A stretch of 15,093 bases of DNA from Dunaliella salina (Eukaryota; Chlorophyta; Chlorophyceae; Chlamydomonadales; Dunaliellaceae). The stretch is taken from the NCBI GenBank assembly GCA_002284615.2, contig MU069934.1, forward strand, positions 56,912 to 72,004, written 5' to 3'. Made by a program: the position numbers and the translations under genes. Numbering within the stretch: position 1 is the first letter of the stretch; the number at the start of each line of letters is the position of its first letter. Shown in pieces: positions 1 to 7,008 of the stretch. The notes under the pieces are model-generated. The model was not told the origin of the DNA and searched no databases. It saw nothing but the letters and a program-made list of their open reading frames with translations.

Positions 1-137
1 GTGTGTATGTGTTCGTGTTCCTCTGTTGCGCCCCTGGCTTGCCTCAAAAACCATTTAGTTTCTTTTCTTGCTCTTGAACCAAGGGAAGAAAAGAGAGTTA
101 CCAAAGCAGTGAAACAATCCCCACATCAATTGAGGAA
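1..137 (-). repeat. Inverted copy of retroelement 3' end, truncated by window edge
   Basis: Read on the minus strand, this segment closely matches 3203-3318 read on the plus strand, from CCTCAATTGATGTGGGG to the CAGAGGAAC that precedes the (AC)n tract. Both copies run outward into alternating CA/TG sequence. Here only a degenerate GT stretch (1-20) remains before the edge. It follows the stop of the minus-strand frame at 138, so it is probably the 3' untranslated end of that retroelement. A terminal inverted repeat of a larger DNA element is the alternative. Confidence 0.6.
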
Positions 138-790
138 CTAAGGACACCTAGGGCCCGCGCGGACCGCGTATAACCTCCACCAAACGATGATAAATAAAAG
201 AACAGTAAACGAAACCTGGCGGGCAGCATTCTCGTGAGAGGTTGCTGCTCGTTTAGGAAAGGCAGTAGGCGGGAACCTGGTGTGGTCTATTCGTATTGCA
301 TCCCCGAAAGGGACGTGGAGGTCGTGGGTTTGACTCTGTGGAGATTCGATAAGGCGGGCCCTGTACCAGGTGCTAAGGTCGTTCTTTCCGTAATGCTTGG
401 GGGCTAGTCCCGCTTGCGTAGCTTTTCCTTTTCCCATTTCCTTTAGAGAACAGTGAGGGTCTGGTGGAATACCAGCAGTAACCCATGCCTGGTCTTGCTG
501 ATGAGAGTTGAGAAAGGCTTTATTGAAAGCTTATCTGGTGCTAGCAAGGTTGTAAGCATACTGGACGGAATGAGCATGAAGCTTCATAGCAATCTTGGTG
601 GTCTTCATCCAATTGATCTGATCCACAATCTCTATGAGCTTCCTGACCACCGCAAGGAACCTTACAGTGACAAAAATTGGAGGGGCAAAAAGCCAAATCG
701 GAATCAATTTTTCCATTCATCCTTTGCTTGCAGACTACTGGCGGACTATTCACACAGACAGTGCCTTTGCCCTCTCTCATCCCATGACCT
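138..790 (-). pseudogene. C-terminal part of a nuclease-type retroelement protein, broken by a stop
   Basis: One minus-strand frame runs from 716 to a stop at 138, broken by a single TAA at 533-531. Before the break it reads KLHAHSVQYAYNLASTR. After it come IPPDPH and then about 100 more residues (THDLHVPFGDAIRIDHTRFPP) with a hydrophobic stretch near the end (FTVLLFIIVWW). The KLHAHSVQYA and PPDPH segments match the end of the plus-strand copy at 5268-5412, so both are copies of one family. In that copy the stop follows PPDPH directly. A degenerate GKGTVCVN segment at about 765-740 probably matches the GVGGTVY motif of the plus copy, in another frame. The upstream nuclease core lies at 2985-2711, separated by inserted repeats. 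This is an inactive remnant; the function of the tail is unknown. Confidence 0.55.
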
Positions 791-1035
791 GCTCATGCCA
801 TGTTTTGACCAGCCATCCCTGACAGCATTATCCACGAGCATTGTCTAAACAATGCATATCTCACCCCAAGCTTGGTGATTTCCAAGCATGCTTTTAGATA
901 TCCACTTCAAGTGGACGTCTATTTCATACCATGAAAAATTATGGAATTCCAGTTGTGTGCAAACAACTTTCTAGAGATTCAAGATTTTTAACATGTTGTG
1001 CAACACGCATTCTTGTTGCATATGTGAAAGCTGTC
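791..1035. other. Unassigned spacer
   Basis: No supported gene. It contains a short near-perfect palindrome (TCCACTT-C-AAGTGGA, about 900-915). By position it may be decayed retroelement sequence between the two parts of the minus-strand nuclease element, but I could not align it. Confidence 0.4.
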
Positions 1036-1079
1036 CCGAGTACAGAGGACATGCAAGTTACCCATGATGCCTTCCTCCT
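1036..1079 (+). repeat. Repeat X, copy 1, left arm
   Basis: GAGTACAGAGGACATGCAAG and the following bases match 2993-3028 closely. The match stops where the inserted element at 1080 begins and resumes at 2484. The last 8-9 bases (CTTCCTCCT) are an imperfect copy of CTACCTTCA at 2484, consistent with a decayed target-site duplication. Confidence 0.75.
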
Positions 1080-2483
1080 CGTCGGAAAGTTTTGGTTTCT
1101 CTGATTGTTAGTTTTGGTTGATCTGAAGAGGGTCTGATTCTGAGGGTGCCTCTGATTGGAATCTGAATCAGAGAAAAGTGGGTCTGAATCAGAGGCTGCC
1201 GTTGTATAGCATCACTAAGAGCCTCTGATGATGTTCTAAATCAGAACAAAGCTGGTCTGATTCAGACTAACATTAACTTGGCCCTATCTGCCTATTCACA
1301 CAATGTCTGAACTGCCTCTGAATCAGTGTTCAACTTCTCAGAGTCAGACCAATTCATTCAAGTTCCCATCTGCCTTGTGATGGACCCTCTGGAGGCGATC
1401 TGAATCAGAGTAACTCTGAACTTGACACCTGTCTTATCATGAAATAAGAAGGAAAAAGCTCTGGAGGGGGTCTGGACGAGAGCTGAGCAGACCAGAAAGG
1501 CTTTGAAGAGGGTCTGAATCTGAGACATTCAGTGACTGAACAGTTAAGGATCAGAGGGTCTGAAGCAGAGAAAAGGGGTCTGATTGGGGGTCTGGCTATT
1601 TGTCTGAATCAGACACTTGTCTTGGTTGGAATTAGACGAGAAGGCCTCTGAAAAGGGTCTGAAACAAAGACATTCAATGACTGAACAGTCAGGGATGGCG
1701 AAGGACGAGAGGGTCTGAATCAGAGAAAAAGAAGTCTGATTGGGGCACTGGTTATTTGTCTGAATCAGACACCTGTCTTGGTTGGAATCAGGCAAAAAGG
1801 GCTCTGAAGAGGGTTTGAATCAGAGTAATGTCTTTCTGATTCATGAATCAAAGTTGATCAAACTTTGCCCCAACTGCCTTCTCACACAATGTCTAAACTG
1901 CCTGTGAATCAGAGTCCATTTTCTCAGGATCAGGCCAATTCATCTAGGTTCCCTGCAAAGTTTGGATGAAGAATACCTATGTGTTTCAGAACTACCTTCT
2001 AAAGTGGCTCTGATTCAGAGGGTGCTAAGTCTGTGATGGAAGAGGTGGTGTGTGTTTCTTCACCTGTCACTGTTGATGGCGAGGAAACATATTGCAAGGC
2101 CTTTTGCCCACAGTGTGGCTTATCCTGCGCATGCACAGCCCATAGATGAGCTCATCTTGTACAGGGTAAGCAATAATAATTATTATACATATTTTTCAAT
2201 TTCCAAGGGCACATACACCTAGATCTTTGGTTCATTGGATGAAAGCAGTAGGTCCCCGGATCGATCTCCATCTCAGTCTTGTGCTAGTGTGGGGAGTCTG
2301 AAATGGGTCTAAATCAGAGACATCTGGCTAGAGGTCACAGGGTATGAATCAGAGTAAAAAGGGTCTGATTGGGGTCCTAGCTGTTTGTCTGAATCAGACA
2401 CCACCTATGGGGCTGGATCAGAGCGTATCAGAGGGGATCCCTCTGTAATCAGAGCAGGTTCAGAGAAACAAAACTTTCCGACG
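1080..2483. mobile_element. Non-autonomous TIR element (MITE-like), 1.4 kb
   Basis: The ends are inverted repeats of 24-25 bp. CGTCGGAAAGTTTTG followed by GTTTCTCTGA at 1080-1104 is the reverse complement of 2460-2483, with one base of indel. Repeat X is continuous in its other copy at 3028/3029 but is interrupted exactly here, so this is an insertion with a preserved empty site. The flanks (CTTCCTCCT and CTACCTTCA, 6 of 9 identical) suggest an old 8-9 bp target duplication, as made by hAT or Mutator-like transposases. No transposase frame is present. The interior is filled with about 15 copies of the palindromic motif TCTGAATCAGA or close variants, and with longer internal duplications. The superfamily is inferred only from duplication length. 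Confidence 0.8.
1505..1815 (+). repeat. Internal duplication in the TIR element
   Basis: Two adjacent units of about 145-156 bp share GACATTCARTGACTGAACAG, the GGTCTGATTGGGG block and TTTGTCTGAATCAGACAC. A third, more diverged partial copy lies at about 2300-2420. A separate pair, 1275-1367 and 1861-1943, shares CACACAATGTCT and CTGCCT followed by a TCAG-rich stretch. The element grew by internal duplication. Confidence 0.7.
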
Positions 2484-2710
2484 CTACCTTCAATCACAGG
2501 TGCAGCGTCTTCTTCCCGCACCTAATTCAAGTGCTGCAAGAACTTCCTGTGTATTAGGCAAGCTGCGTCAGCCTTGCTGGAGCACTTTTTTCCTATGTCC
2601 ATTGTTCTTTTCTATGTTTATATCCAGTAAATACATACAACACATGATGACCAGGAGTGTGGTCTTAATTTGCATGGGCTGCATGTCGGTCTGAGATGAA
2701 GGTGCCTCAA
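2484..2710 (+). repeat. Repeat X, copy 1, right arm
   Basis: Matches 3029-3209 in direct orientation, sharing CACAGGTGCAGCGTCT, GCACCTAATTCAAGTGCTG, CACATGATGACCAGGAGTGT and GAGATGAAGGTGCCTCAATT. It contains an extra stretch around 2577-2637 that copy 2 lacks. It ends at 2710, where minus-strand retroelement sequence begins. Confidence 0.75.
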
Positions 2711-2985
2711 TTCCAGACAGCTAAGGCGCTAGGGTAGAGACGTGAGAATGTTAGGTTACTGCACGTTCTGGAGTGATAAAGGGGTTTGTGTCAAGGCAGA
2801 ATTTTAGTTCTACAAGGTGGATGTCCCTGTCTTGAGGAGGGATCTTGGAAGGATCAAGGTGAATTTGTCTGCCTGGAAGAGGGCGCACAAAGATAGCATC
2901 AGGGCGGGTATGGTGCCGTGGGGGAGCCAGTACCATTAGGGAAGACCCAGTCTGGAATTTCTCTTGATTTGTCTGTTGCTCTTGA
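2711..2985 (-). pseudogene. PD-(D/E)XK-like nuclease core of a retroelement, fragment
   Basis: The minus-strand frame 2936-2751 contains TRPDAIFVRP (catalytic-type Pro-Asp at 2903-2898) and, about 30 residues later, HLVELKFCLDT (Glu-x-Lys at 2810-2802). This is the RPD...E-x-K pattern of PD-(D/E)XK nucleases. In-frame sequence upstream to about 2965 (IPDWVFPNG) fits the same family as the plus-strand copy at 4635-5412, which shares RPDAI and EVKFCEDT. After a TAA the frame reads on as HSHVSTLA, matching the QHADLCKL region there. Non-LTR retroelements of the R2 and Dualen/RandI types carry restriction-like endonucleases of this fold at the C-terminus, which is the best guess. The fragment is cut on both sides by copies of repeat X. 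Confidence 0.55.
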
Positions 2986-2992
2986 TATGTCG

Positions 2993-3209
2993 TCGGGTAC
3001 AGAAGACATGCAAGTTACCCACGATGCCCTACCTTCAACCACAGGTGCAGCGTCTCCTTTCTGCACCTAATTCAAGTGCTGTAACAAATTTCTGTGTAGA
3101 ACCTGTATTAGTCAAGCTGCATCAGCTCTGAGCACAACACATGATGACCAGGAGTGTAATCTAAATTTGCATGGGCTGCATGTCGGTCCGAGATGAAGGT
3201 GCCTCAATT
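2993..3209 (+). repeat. Repeat X, copy 2 (uninterrupted)
   Basis: Direct copy of 1036-1079 plus 2484-2710 without the TIR element, giving the empty target (GATGCCCTACCTTCA at 3023-3037). Both copies end at GGTGCCTCAATT, after which the flanks differ. The family is unknown and there is no coding potential. Confidence 0.75.
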
Positions 3210-3317
3210 GATGTGGGGAGTATTTCACTGCTTTGGTAACCCTCTTTTCTTCCCTTGGGTCAAGAGCAAGAAGAGAAACTGAATGACTTTCAAAGCAAGT
3301 CAGGGGTGCAACAGAGG

Positions 3318-3318
<1 letters not shown>
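3203..3318 (+). repeat. Inverted partner of 1-137, leading into (AC)n
   Basis: CCTCAATTGATGTGGGG, CACTGCTTTGGTAACCCTC, TTTTCTTCCCTTGGGTCAAG and CAGAGGAAC are reverse complements of matching stretches in 1-137. It runs directly into the (AC)n tract. Its first bases overlap the last bases of repeat X copy 2. Confidence 0.8.
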
Positions 3319-3357
<39 letters not shown>

Positions 3358-3358
3358 N

Positions 3359-3422
<64 letters not shown>
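3319..3422 (+). repeat. (AC)52 microsatellite
   Basis: About 52 uninterrupted AC units with one ambiguous base at 3358, followed by a pyrimidine-rich stretch and a short (AC) echo near 3483-3496. It may be the microsatellite-like tail of the retroelement end at 3203-3318. The open frames through it are only His-Thr or Cys-Val artefacts. Confidence 0.95.
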
Positions 3423-3424
<2 letters not shown>

Positions 3425-3503
3425 TGGATTGCGTAAACTTTTCTTTTTCTCTTTCTTTTCTTTTCACATACACATGCACGCATACACACACACACAAAAC
3501 CCT

Positions 3504-3742
3504 AATTTCCAGACCAGCCCCAGACGCCTCTTCCGGAAGATCCACCTCCTAAGGTTTACAAGGTCTACAAGGGAACGTAACCTGCAGCCAGATGGTTTGG
3601 CTGCTCGGTGTGCTGAAAGAAATCTATAAGCTCAGAGATGAAGCGACAAGTCTGAGTATCTTGGTTTTGAAAAAAACCTTCCACCCCCTATGCCCAATCC
3701 AACCCCCGCTGCATCATCTTGCCCACTGCTTCTATATCAAGC
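3504..3742 (+). repeat. Repeat A, copy 1 (carries a 148-bp insertion)
   Basis: AATTTCC followed by AGACCAGCCCCAGACGC (from 3504) and CATCTTGCCCACTGCT with TATATCAAGC (to 3742) match 6664-6761 in direct orientation. The match is interrupted at 3535-3682. In the second copy the neighbouring block B lies in the opposite orientation. Confidence 0.75.
3535..3682 (+). mobile_element. 148-bp insertion with CTTCC duplication
   Basis: Compared with 6664-6761, copy 1 of repeat A gains the bases between CTTCC (3530-3534) and a second CTTCC (3678-3682). The other copy has a single CTTCC at 6691-6695. The inserted piece ends in TTTTGAAAAAAACC just before the second CTTCC, resembling a short A-rich retroposon tail. 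No tRNA-like promoter boxes were recognised. It could be a SINE or a truncated LINE end. Confidence 0.55.
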
Positions 3743-3756
3743 TCCGTGTCACGCGA

Positions 3757-4022
3757 GATTATTCAAGTTGTCATTGCTATATTGCTCCGGCTAGGGCCAC
3801 CAGCCCTTGGGGAGGGGACTGGTGTGGCGACCCAAAGTGTGGTAACGTGTCGTGTTTGTCAGGTTCCAGTTATGAAATCAGCCAGGAAATCAGCCAACAA
3901 AAACCTTAGCTAGGGTGTAAATGAAGCTGTTCAGGAAGTAACAGCTGTCCTTTGCGCTAGCTAGAGGCTATGTAACTCTATAGACTTACATAGCCTCTGG
4001 AGCTTAAAATCCACATCTTCAA
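3757..4022 (+). repeat. Repeat B, copy 1: LTR-like block with a purine tract
   Basis: This is the inverted counterpart of 6780-7008. Shared stretches include GCCACCAGCCCTTGGGGAGG, GTGGTAACGT, CGTGTTTGTCA, AGGAAATCAG, CAGGAAGTAACAGCTGTCCTT and CATCTTCAA. The purine run GGGGAGGGGACTGG (3808-3821) followed by TGTGGCGACCC resembles a polypurine tract next to the TG start of a 3' LTR. The LTR's end was not found, so the LTR reading is an inference. Confidence 0.6.
3963..3998 (+). repeat. Perfect 13-bp hairpin
   Basis: AGAGGCTATGTAA (3963-3975) and TTACATAGCCTCT (3986-3998) are exact reverse complements around a 10-base spacer. The inverted second copy of repeat B has only one arm-like stretch (near 6805-6820), so the second arm was gained in this copy or lost in the other. 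Confidence 0.75.
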
Positions 4023-4034
4023 CCGTTGAAGTGT

Positions 4035-4238
4035 GACACTTAAAGCCCATCCAGGCTTTGCTCATCAAAAGTGGAATTTCTCGAACACTACGTGAGTGAA
4101 CATGGGCTCACTCCCAGTGAAGTTGCTAAAGTTGCTGCCATAAAAGCTTTGGTCCTACCAACTAATGTGAGCCAATTAAGAAGTATCTTCGAATTCATAG
4201 GCTATTATCGCTGCTACATATCACAAATTTTAGCCGCA
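4035..4238 (+). pseudogene. Ty3/gypsy reverse transcriptase C-terminus, left fragment
   Basis: The frame opened by GTG at 4071 reads VEFLEHYVSEHGLTPSE, then LPTNVSQLRSI and GYYRCYIS. This is the thumb/connection region of Ty3/gypsy RT (consensus VxFLGHxVSxxGI...P.....LRSFLGLxxYYRxFI), with LGH changed to LEH. LKAHPGFAHQ just upstream is in another frame and fits the preceding HP-KC segment, so a frameshift lies near 4068. A one-base excess at 4225-4230 shifts the frame again. The fragment ends at TAGCCGCA (4231-4238), where unrelated DNA begins. The next residues of the family appear at 6046. The rest of gag-pol is missing here. Confidence 0.75.
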
Positions 4239-4363
4239 ATAGAAGAGTACCAGCTACTAATGCAGGAGGAACGTACGCTTTTCGGCCAGTTGCGTGTGTA
4301 AGCCATACTAAGAGCATACGACTGAGAACTCTCTGGTACCGCAGGGGTAGGGAAAGGCCAGGC

Positions 4364-4520
4364 TGAGGGTGCTTCATGGCGTGCCTGCGGTTTTGAAGTG
4401 GGCCGGAAGACTGTGCAAGCAGGTGGTACAGGAGCAGCTGGGATGGGAAGTTGAAGCAAGGTTTTTCTTGCAAAGCCCTGAGGACTTTGAGTCTCATGGC
4501 TGGAACTTGTACTTTTTTTG
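4364..4520 (+). repeat. Repeat C, copy 1
   Basis: Shares GTGCTTCATG, TGCCTGCGG, GCTGGGATGGGA, CAGG/CAAGG-TTTTT and TCTCATGGCTGGAAC in the same order with 5546-5700. The two copies lie in direct orientation on either side of the nuclease-type remnant. They are diverged and carry no coding signal. Confidence 0.6.
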
Positions 4521-4583
4521 CCTGAGCACAGTCTCTCTTCTTCAGCCTGTTGGTGTTCCGTGTGGTGGAACCTCTATTGGCAT

Positions 4584-4633
4584 ATTAGGCTATGTTGGGA
4601 GTTGGGAGATTAGGCCATGTTGGGAGTTGGGAG
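4584..4633 (+). repeat. 25-bp tandem duplication
   Basis: ATTAGGCTATGTTGGGAG plus TTGGGAG (4584-4608) is followed at once by the same 25 bases with one change (4609-4633). It abuts the point where recognisable retroelement coding sequence starts. Confidence 0.85.
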
Positions 4634-4634
4634 G

Positions 4635-5412
4635 TTAGACAGTGCTCTCCACATGCTCTCAGGCAACCAAAACCATATCATCTCCAACATGAAGACTGAA
4701 AGACATAACATTGCAGGCAGAATGATCACCAAAGCCCTCAGTAAGAGCCCTGTGGGAGCAGGCCTGGTCTACACAGACATTGGCAGCGATTTCAAACTTG
4801 AACAATAAAATCTCCAACTACCTACACATGCCTCTTACAGAAGTATACCTAAGTACTTGTTCCCTCGAAACCTTCAAGAGAGGGAAAGACTCAACTTACG
4901 TCGACCAGATGCTATTTTGATCACCCCTTATAATGCCAAGCCTACATCTAACTGTGTTCTCCTTCTCATTCACATCACGCTTCGCGCAGGTCCACAAGGA
5001 GGACAACCAGAACTTGCTGTGTGAGGCAGCCTCATGAACTGTTTATGAATGAACGTCATGTGCTACTCATAGAAGTAAAGTTCTGTGAAGACACAAAGCC
5101 AGAACATCAGTTGAACGCGGCTAGGCAGCAGCATGCAGACCTTTGTAAACTAATTGGCGCTAAAGCAATGACTATTCACCCTATTCTCCTGGGTGTCGGT
5201 GGAACTGTTTACGCTGAGCATACCCTGAAGCAATTCAAGCGACTAGGACTGGATACCAACATGCCACTTAGCTTGCTCAACAACTTCATGCCCGTTCTGT
5301 TCAATATGCCCACAAACTCGTCACCACACGCCGCGCTATTGAACATAAGAATACTCCCTACAGCCAGGTTCTAGAGCCAGGTGCTTTGAGTAACCCTCCA
5401 GATCCCCATTAG
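4635..5412 (+). pseudogene. Retroelement C-terminus with PD-(D/E)XK-like nuclease, frameshifted
   Basis: Three frame segments form one protein. Segment 1 (to about 4858) reads LHMLSG, TERHNIAGRM and YTDIGSD, then a TAA at 4806, then KYLF. Segment 2 reads RRPDAILITPYN (Pro-Asp at 4906-4911). Segment 3, from the GTG at 5021, reads HVLLIEVKFCEDT (Glu-x-Lys at 5072-5080), QHADLCKLIGAKAM and HPILLGVGGTVYAEHTLKQF. The frame then shifts once more to QLHARSVQYAHKL and NPPDPH, ending at TAG 5410-5412. RHN followed by RPD...ExK is reminiscent of the restriction-like endonuclease end of R2-type or Dualen-type LINEs. The preceding His-x4-Cys of the usual zinc knuckle is changed to Asn. At least three frame breaks and one stop make it inactive. 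A T-rich run follows the stop. Confidence 0.6.
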
Positions 5413-5545
5413 CTTTTTTTTTTTCTCATGCCTTGTGGTGGAGGGGACTCACGGCTCTTTTTGTGCCAATGTGTCACCTCTTCCTTTATTGATATAGGGA
5501 GAGTTTCTCTGCCTACGTAGTTTTCTCTTTTGTTTTCTTTTTGGG

Positions 5546-5700
5546 AGTGCTTCATGATATGCCTGCGGGCTTGAGGTGGGCTGGGGAGTGAGCAGGCATA
5601 GGCTGTGCACAAGTGGCTGGGATGGGAGCGTCACTCAGGTTTTTTCCAGGGAAGTTTTCAGAAATCTCATGGCTGGAACCTATGCTGTCCTTGATTGAAT
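5546..5700 (+). repeat. Repeat C, copy 2
   Basis: Direct, diverged counterpart of 4364-4520, sharing GTGCTTCATG, TGCCTGCGG, GGCTGGGATGGGAG and TCTCATGGCTGGAAC. The following 5700-6045 shows no supported gene. Confidence 0.6.
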
Positions 5701-6045
5701 GCAGTCTTCAGTTTTCTTCAATCGGATTGTATTCCTATGAAGTACCTCAATCCGCATGTTCACCCCTGTACTGTTTCATGCACCTCTGTACTCTCAGTTG
5801 CATGCTGCCTTTGGACAGTCCTCACTGTAATCTCTTGGGACTCTCCATTGTGCTTCATGAGTCGGTGCTGTCATTTTTCCTTCGCCTGCTATCTGGAGTC
5901 AACTTGTGAGTGACGGCAGTGCCTTCCATGTCCTTCTTCAGTATACTGCAGACTTCTTATTTCATAAGCTGAGTAGCCAGACTGAATGGCTGAAGGCTTC
6001 ATATCCTATTGTAAACCTTGCAAACCTTGTTACTAACACGGATAG

Positions 6046-6265
6046 TAGCCGCATTGCTCACCCCCTTCACAAATTTTTATGCAGAGGTGCACCTCGGGAA
6101 TGGACTGCAGAGCAGCAACTGGCTTTTGACATTTTAAAGGCAGAAGTCAGCACAGAAGGCAAGGTACTGCGCCATCATGACTGAGAAAGCCCCTCATCCT
6201 CCACACTGATTAGTCAGTGAAGGGAGTAGGTGCTGTTTTGGGGCAGATTGATGATGAGAAATGTG
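6046..6265 (+). pseudogene. Ty3/gypsy RT-RNase H junction, right fragment
   Basis: One frame reads SRIAHPLHKFLCRGAPREW, then TAEQQLAFDILKAE and VLRHHD. This is the stretch between RT and RNase H of Ty3/gypsy pol (consensus P-L...L-x-K...W...AF..LK...L..PD). After TGA at 6182-6184 and a shift, the next frame (from 6187) reads KPLILHTD, stop, SVKGVGAVLGQIDDEK. This is the start of RNase H with its first catalytic Asp in the TD motif; the usual Trp after TD is a TAG. It continues directly from the fragment ending at 4238. Homology fades after about 6265. It is clearly a dead element. Confidence 0.75.
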
Positions 6266-6663
6266 TGTGCCCAGATACCCAAGAAGGGGCTGGCAGGCTT
6301 GCAAGTTCATTTCAAGGGTGGTCACACTTGTGTGAGCCTTCCAGCGTGAGCAACCCAGGTCCATTTTAATTCTTATCAAATAAATCTGCATTTTAATGTG
6401 ATAGCAGTATTTGCCAGCCTTGCGTGCGTGGGAGCCATTTCTGAGCAAAGTTCATCTCACAGTGCGCAAATCACTGCGCAGTCTTAGAACCATCATAAAC
6501 ATGACACCATTTGCATAATCATGAGCATTTGGTGAATTCACCAACTTGGTTTGACCATCTACTCCCCCCCTGATTGAAGTGTTTTGCTTAGGCAATCGCT
6601 GAAATAACAACATGTACAGTGCTGTACAGAGCAAGTGGTGAAGCCGCGACCACTGTTTCAGCC
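6266..6663. other. Unassigned sequence after the gypsy remnant
   Basis: I see no supported gene or RNA here. It may be decayed pol sequence, but no further RNase H or integrase motif could be read in any frame. Confidence 0.4.
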
Positions 6664-6761
6664 AATTTCCCAGACCAGCCCCAGACGCCCCTTCCACCCC
6701 CCAAACCTTTGTCCAACCCAAACCCTGCTGCGTCATCTTGCCCACTGCTGCTATATCAAGC
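6664..6761 (+). repeat. Repeat A, copy 2 (no insertion)
   Basis: Direct copy of 3504-3742 without the 148-bp insertion. It gives the empty site CTTCCACCCCC at 6691-6701. Confidence 0.75.
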
Positions 6762-6779
6762 CCTTCTGTATGCCTTGTT

Positions 6780-7008
6780 TTGAAGATGGTGCTTAACGTC
6801 CAGAAGCTAGGTAACTCTAGCACGAAGGACAGCTGTTACTTCCTGAAAGCTCGACTTGCACTCTAGCTGTGGCTTTTGCTGTCTGATTTCCTGGCTGGCA
6901 CTTGACAAACACGGTACGTTACCACGCCGCGGGTTGCCACACCAGTCCCCTCCCCAAGGGCTGGTGGCTTTAGCTGGACATACTCACGATGGCATGACTA
7001 CTGAATAC
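6780..7008 (-). repeat. Repeat B, copy 2, inverted LTR-like block
   Basis: On the minus strand it contains the same purine tract and TGTGGCAACCC start as 3757-4022 and ends in CATCTTCAA near 6780. Repeat A beside it is in direct orientation relative to copy 1, so the A-B orientation differs between the two loci. Confidence 0.65.

Larger units (their letters stand above)
4239..6045 (+). mobile_element. 1.8-kb insertion splitting the gypsy remnant
   Basis: The gypsy homology stops after TAGCCGCA at 4231-4238 and resumes at an identical TAGCCGCA at 6046-6053, with the next residues of the same protein (FSRIAHPL in one joined frame). The duplicated 8 bp is most simply a target-site duplication. 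The insertion contains a nuclease-type retroelement remnant (4635-5412) flanked by direct repeats C. The insert edges (ATAGAAGAG... and ...ACACGGATAG) show no convincing terminal inverted repeat or TG/CA LTR ends. A target-primed LINE insertion or a composite insertion is possible. Confidence 0.6.

Noticed and set aside
3112..3629. Several long open frames of Cys-Val or His-Thr repeats, both strands
   Set aside because: They are translations of the (AC)n tract and have no coding character outside it; the same applies to 14248-14743.
4912..5020. A real intron between the RPD and E-x-K segments of the nuclease remnant (ends ...CGCAG|GTCC)
   Set aside because: Other frameshifts and a stop in the same remnant make decay the simpler explanation, and no matching donor was clear.
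4239..6045. Terminal inverted repeats or LTR ends at the borders of the 1.8-kb insertion
   Set aside because: ATAGAAGAG and ACACGGATAG share only a few bases in inverted orientation, no more than chance.
6452..6823. Minus-strand 123-codon frame
   Set aside because: It runs across repeat A and the edge of inverted repeat B, so it is a chance frame in repeat DNA.
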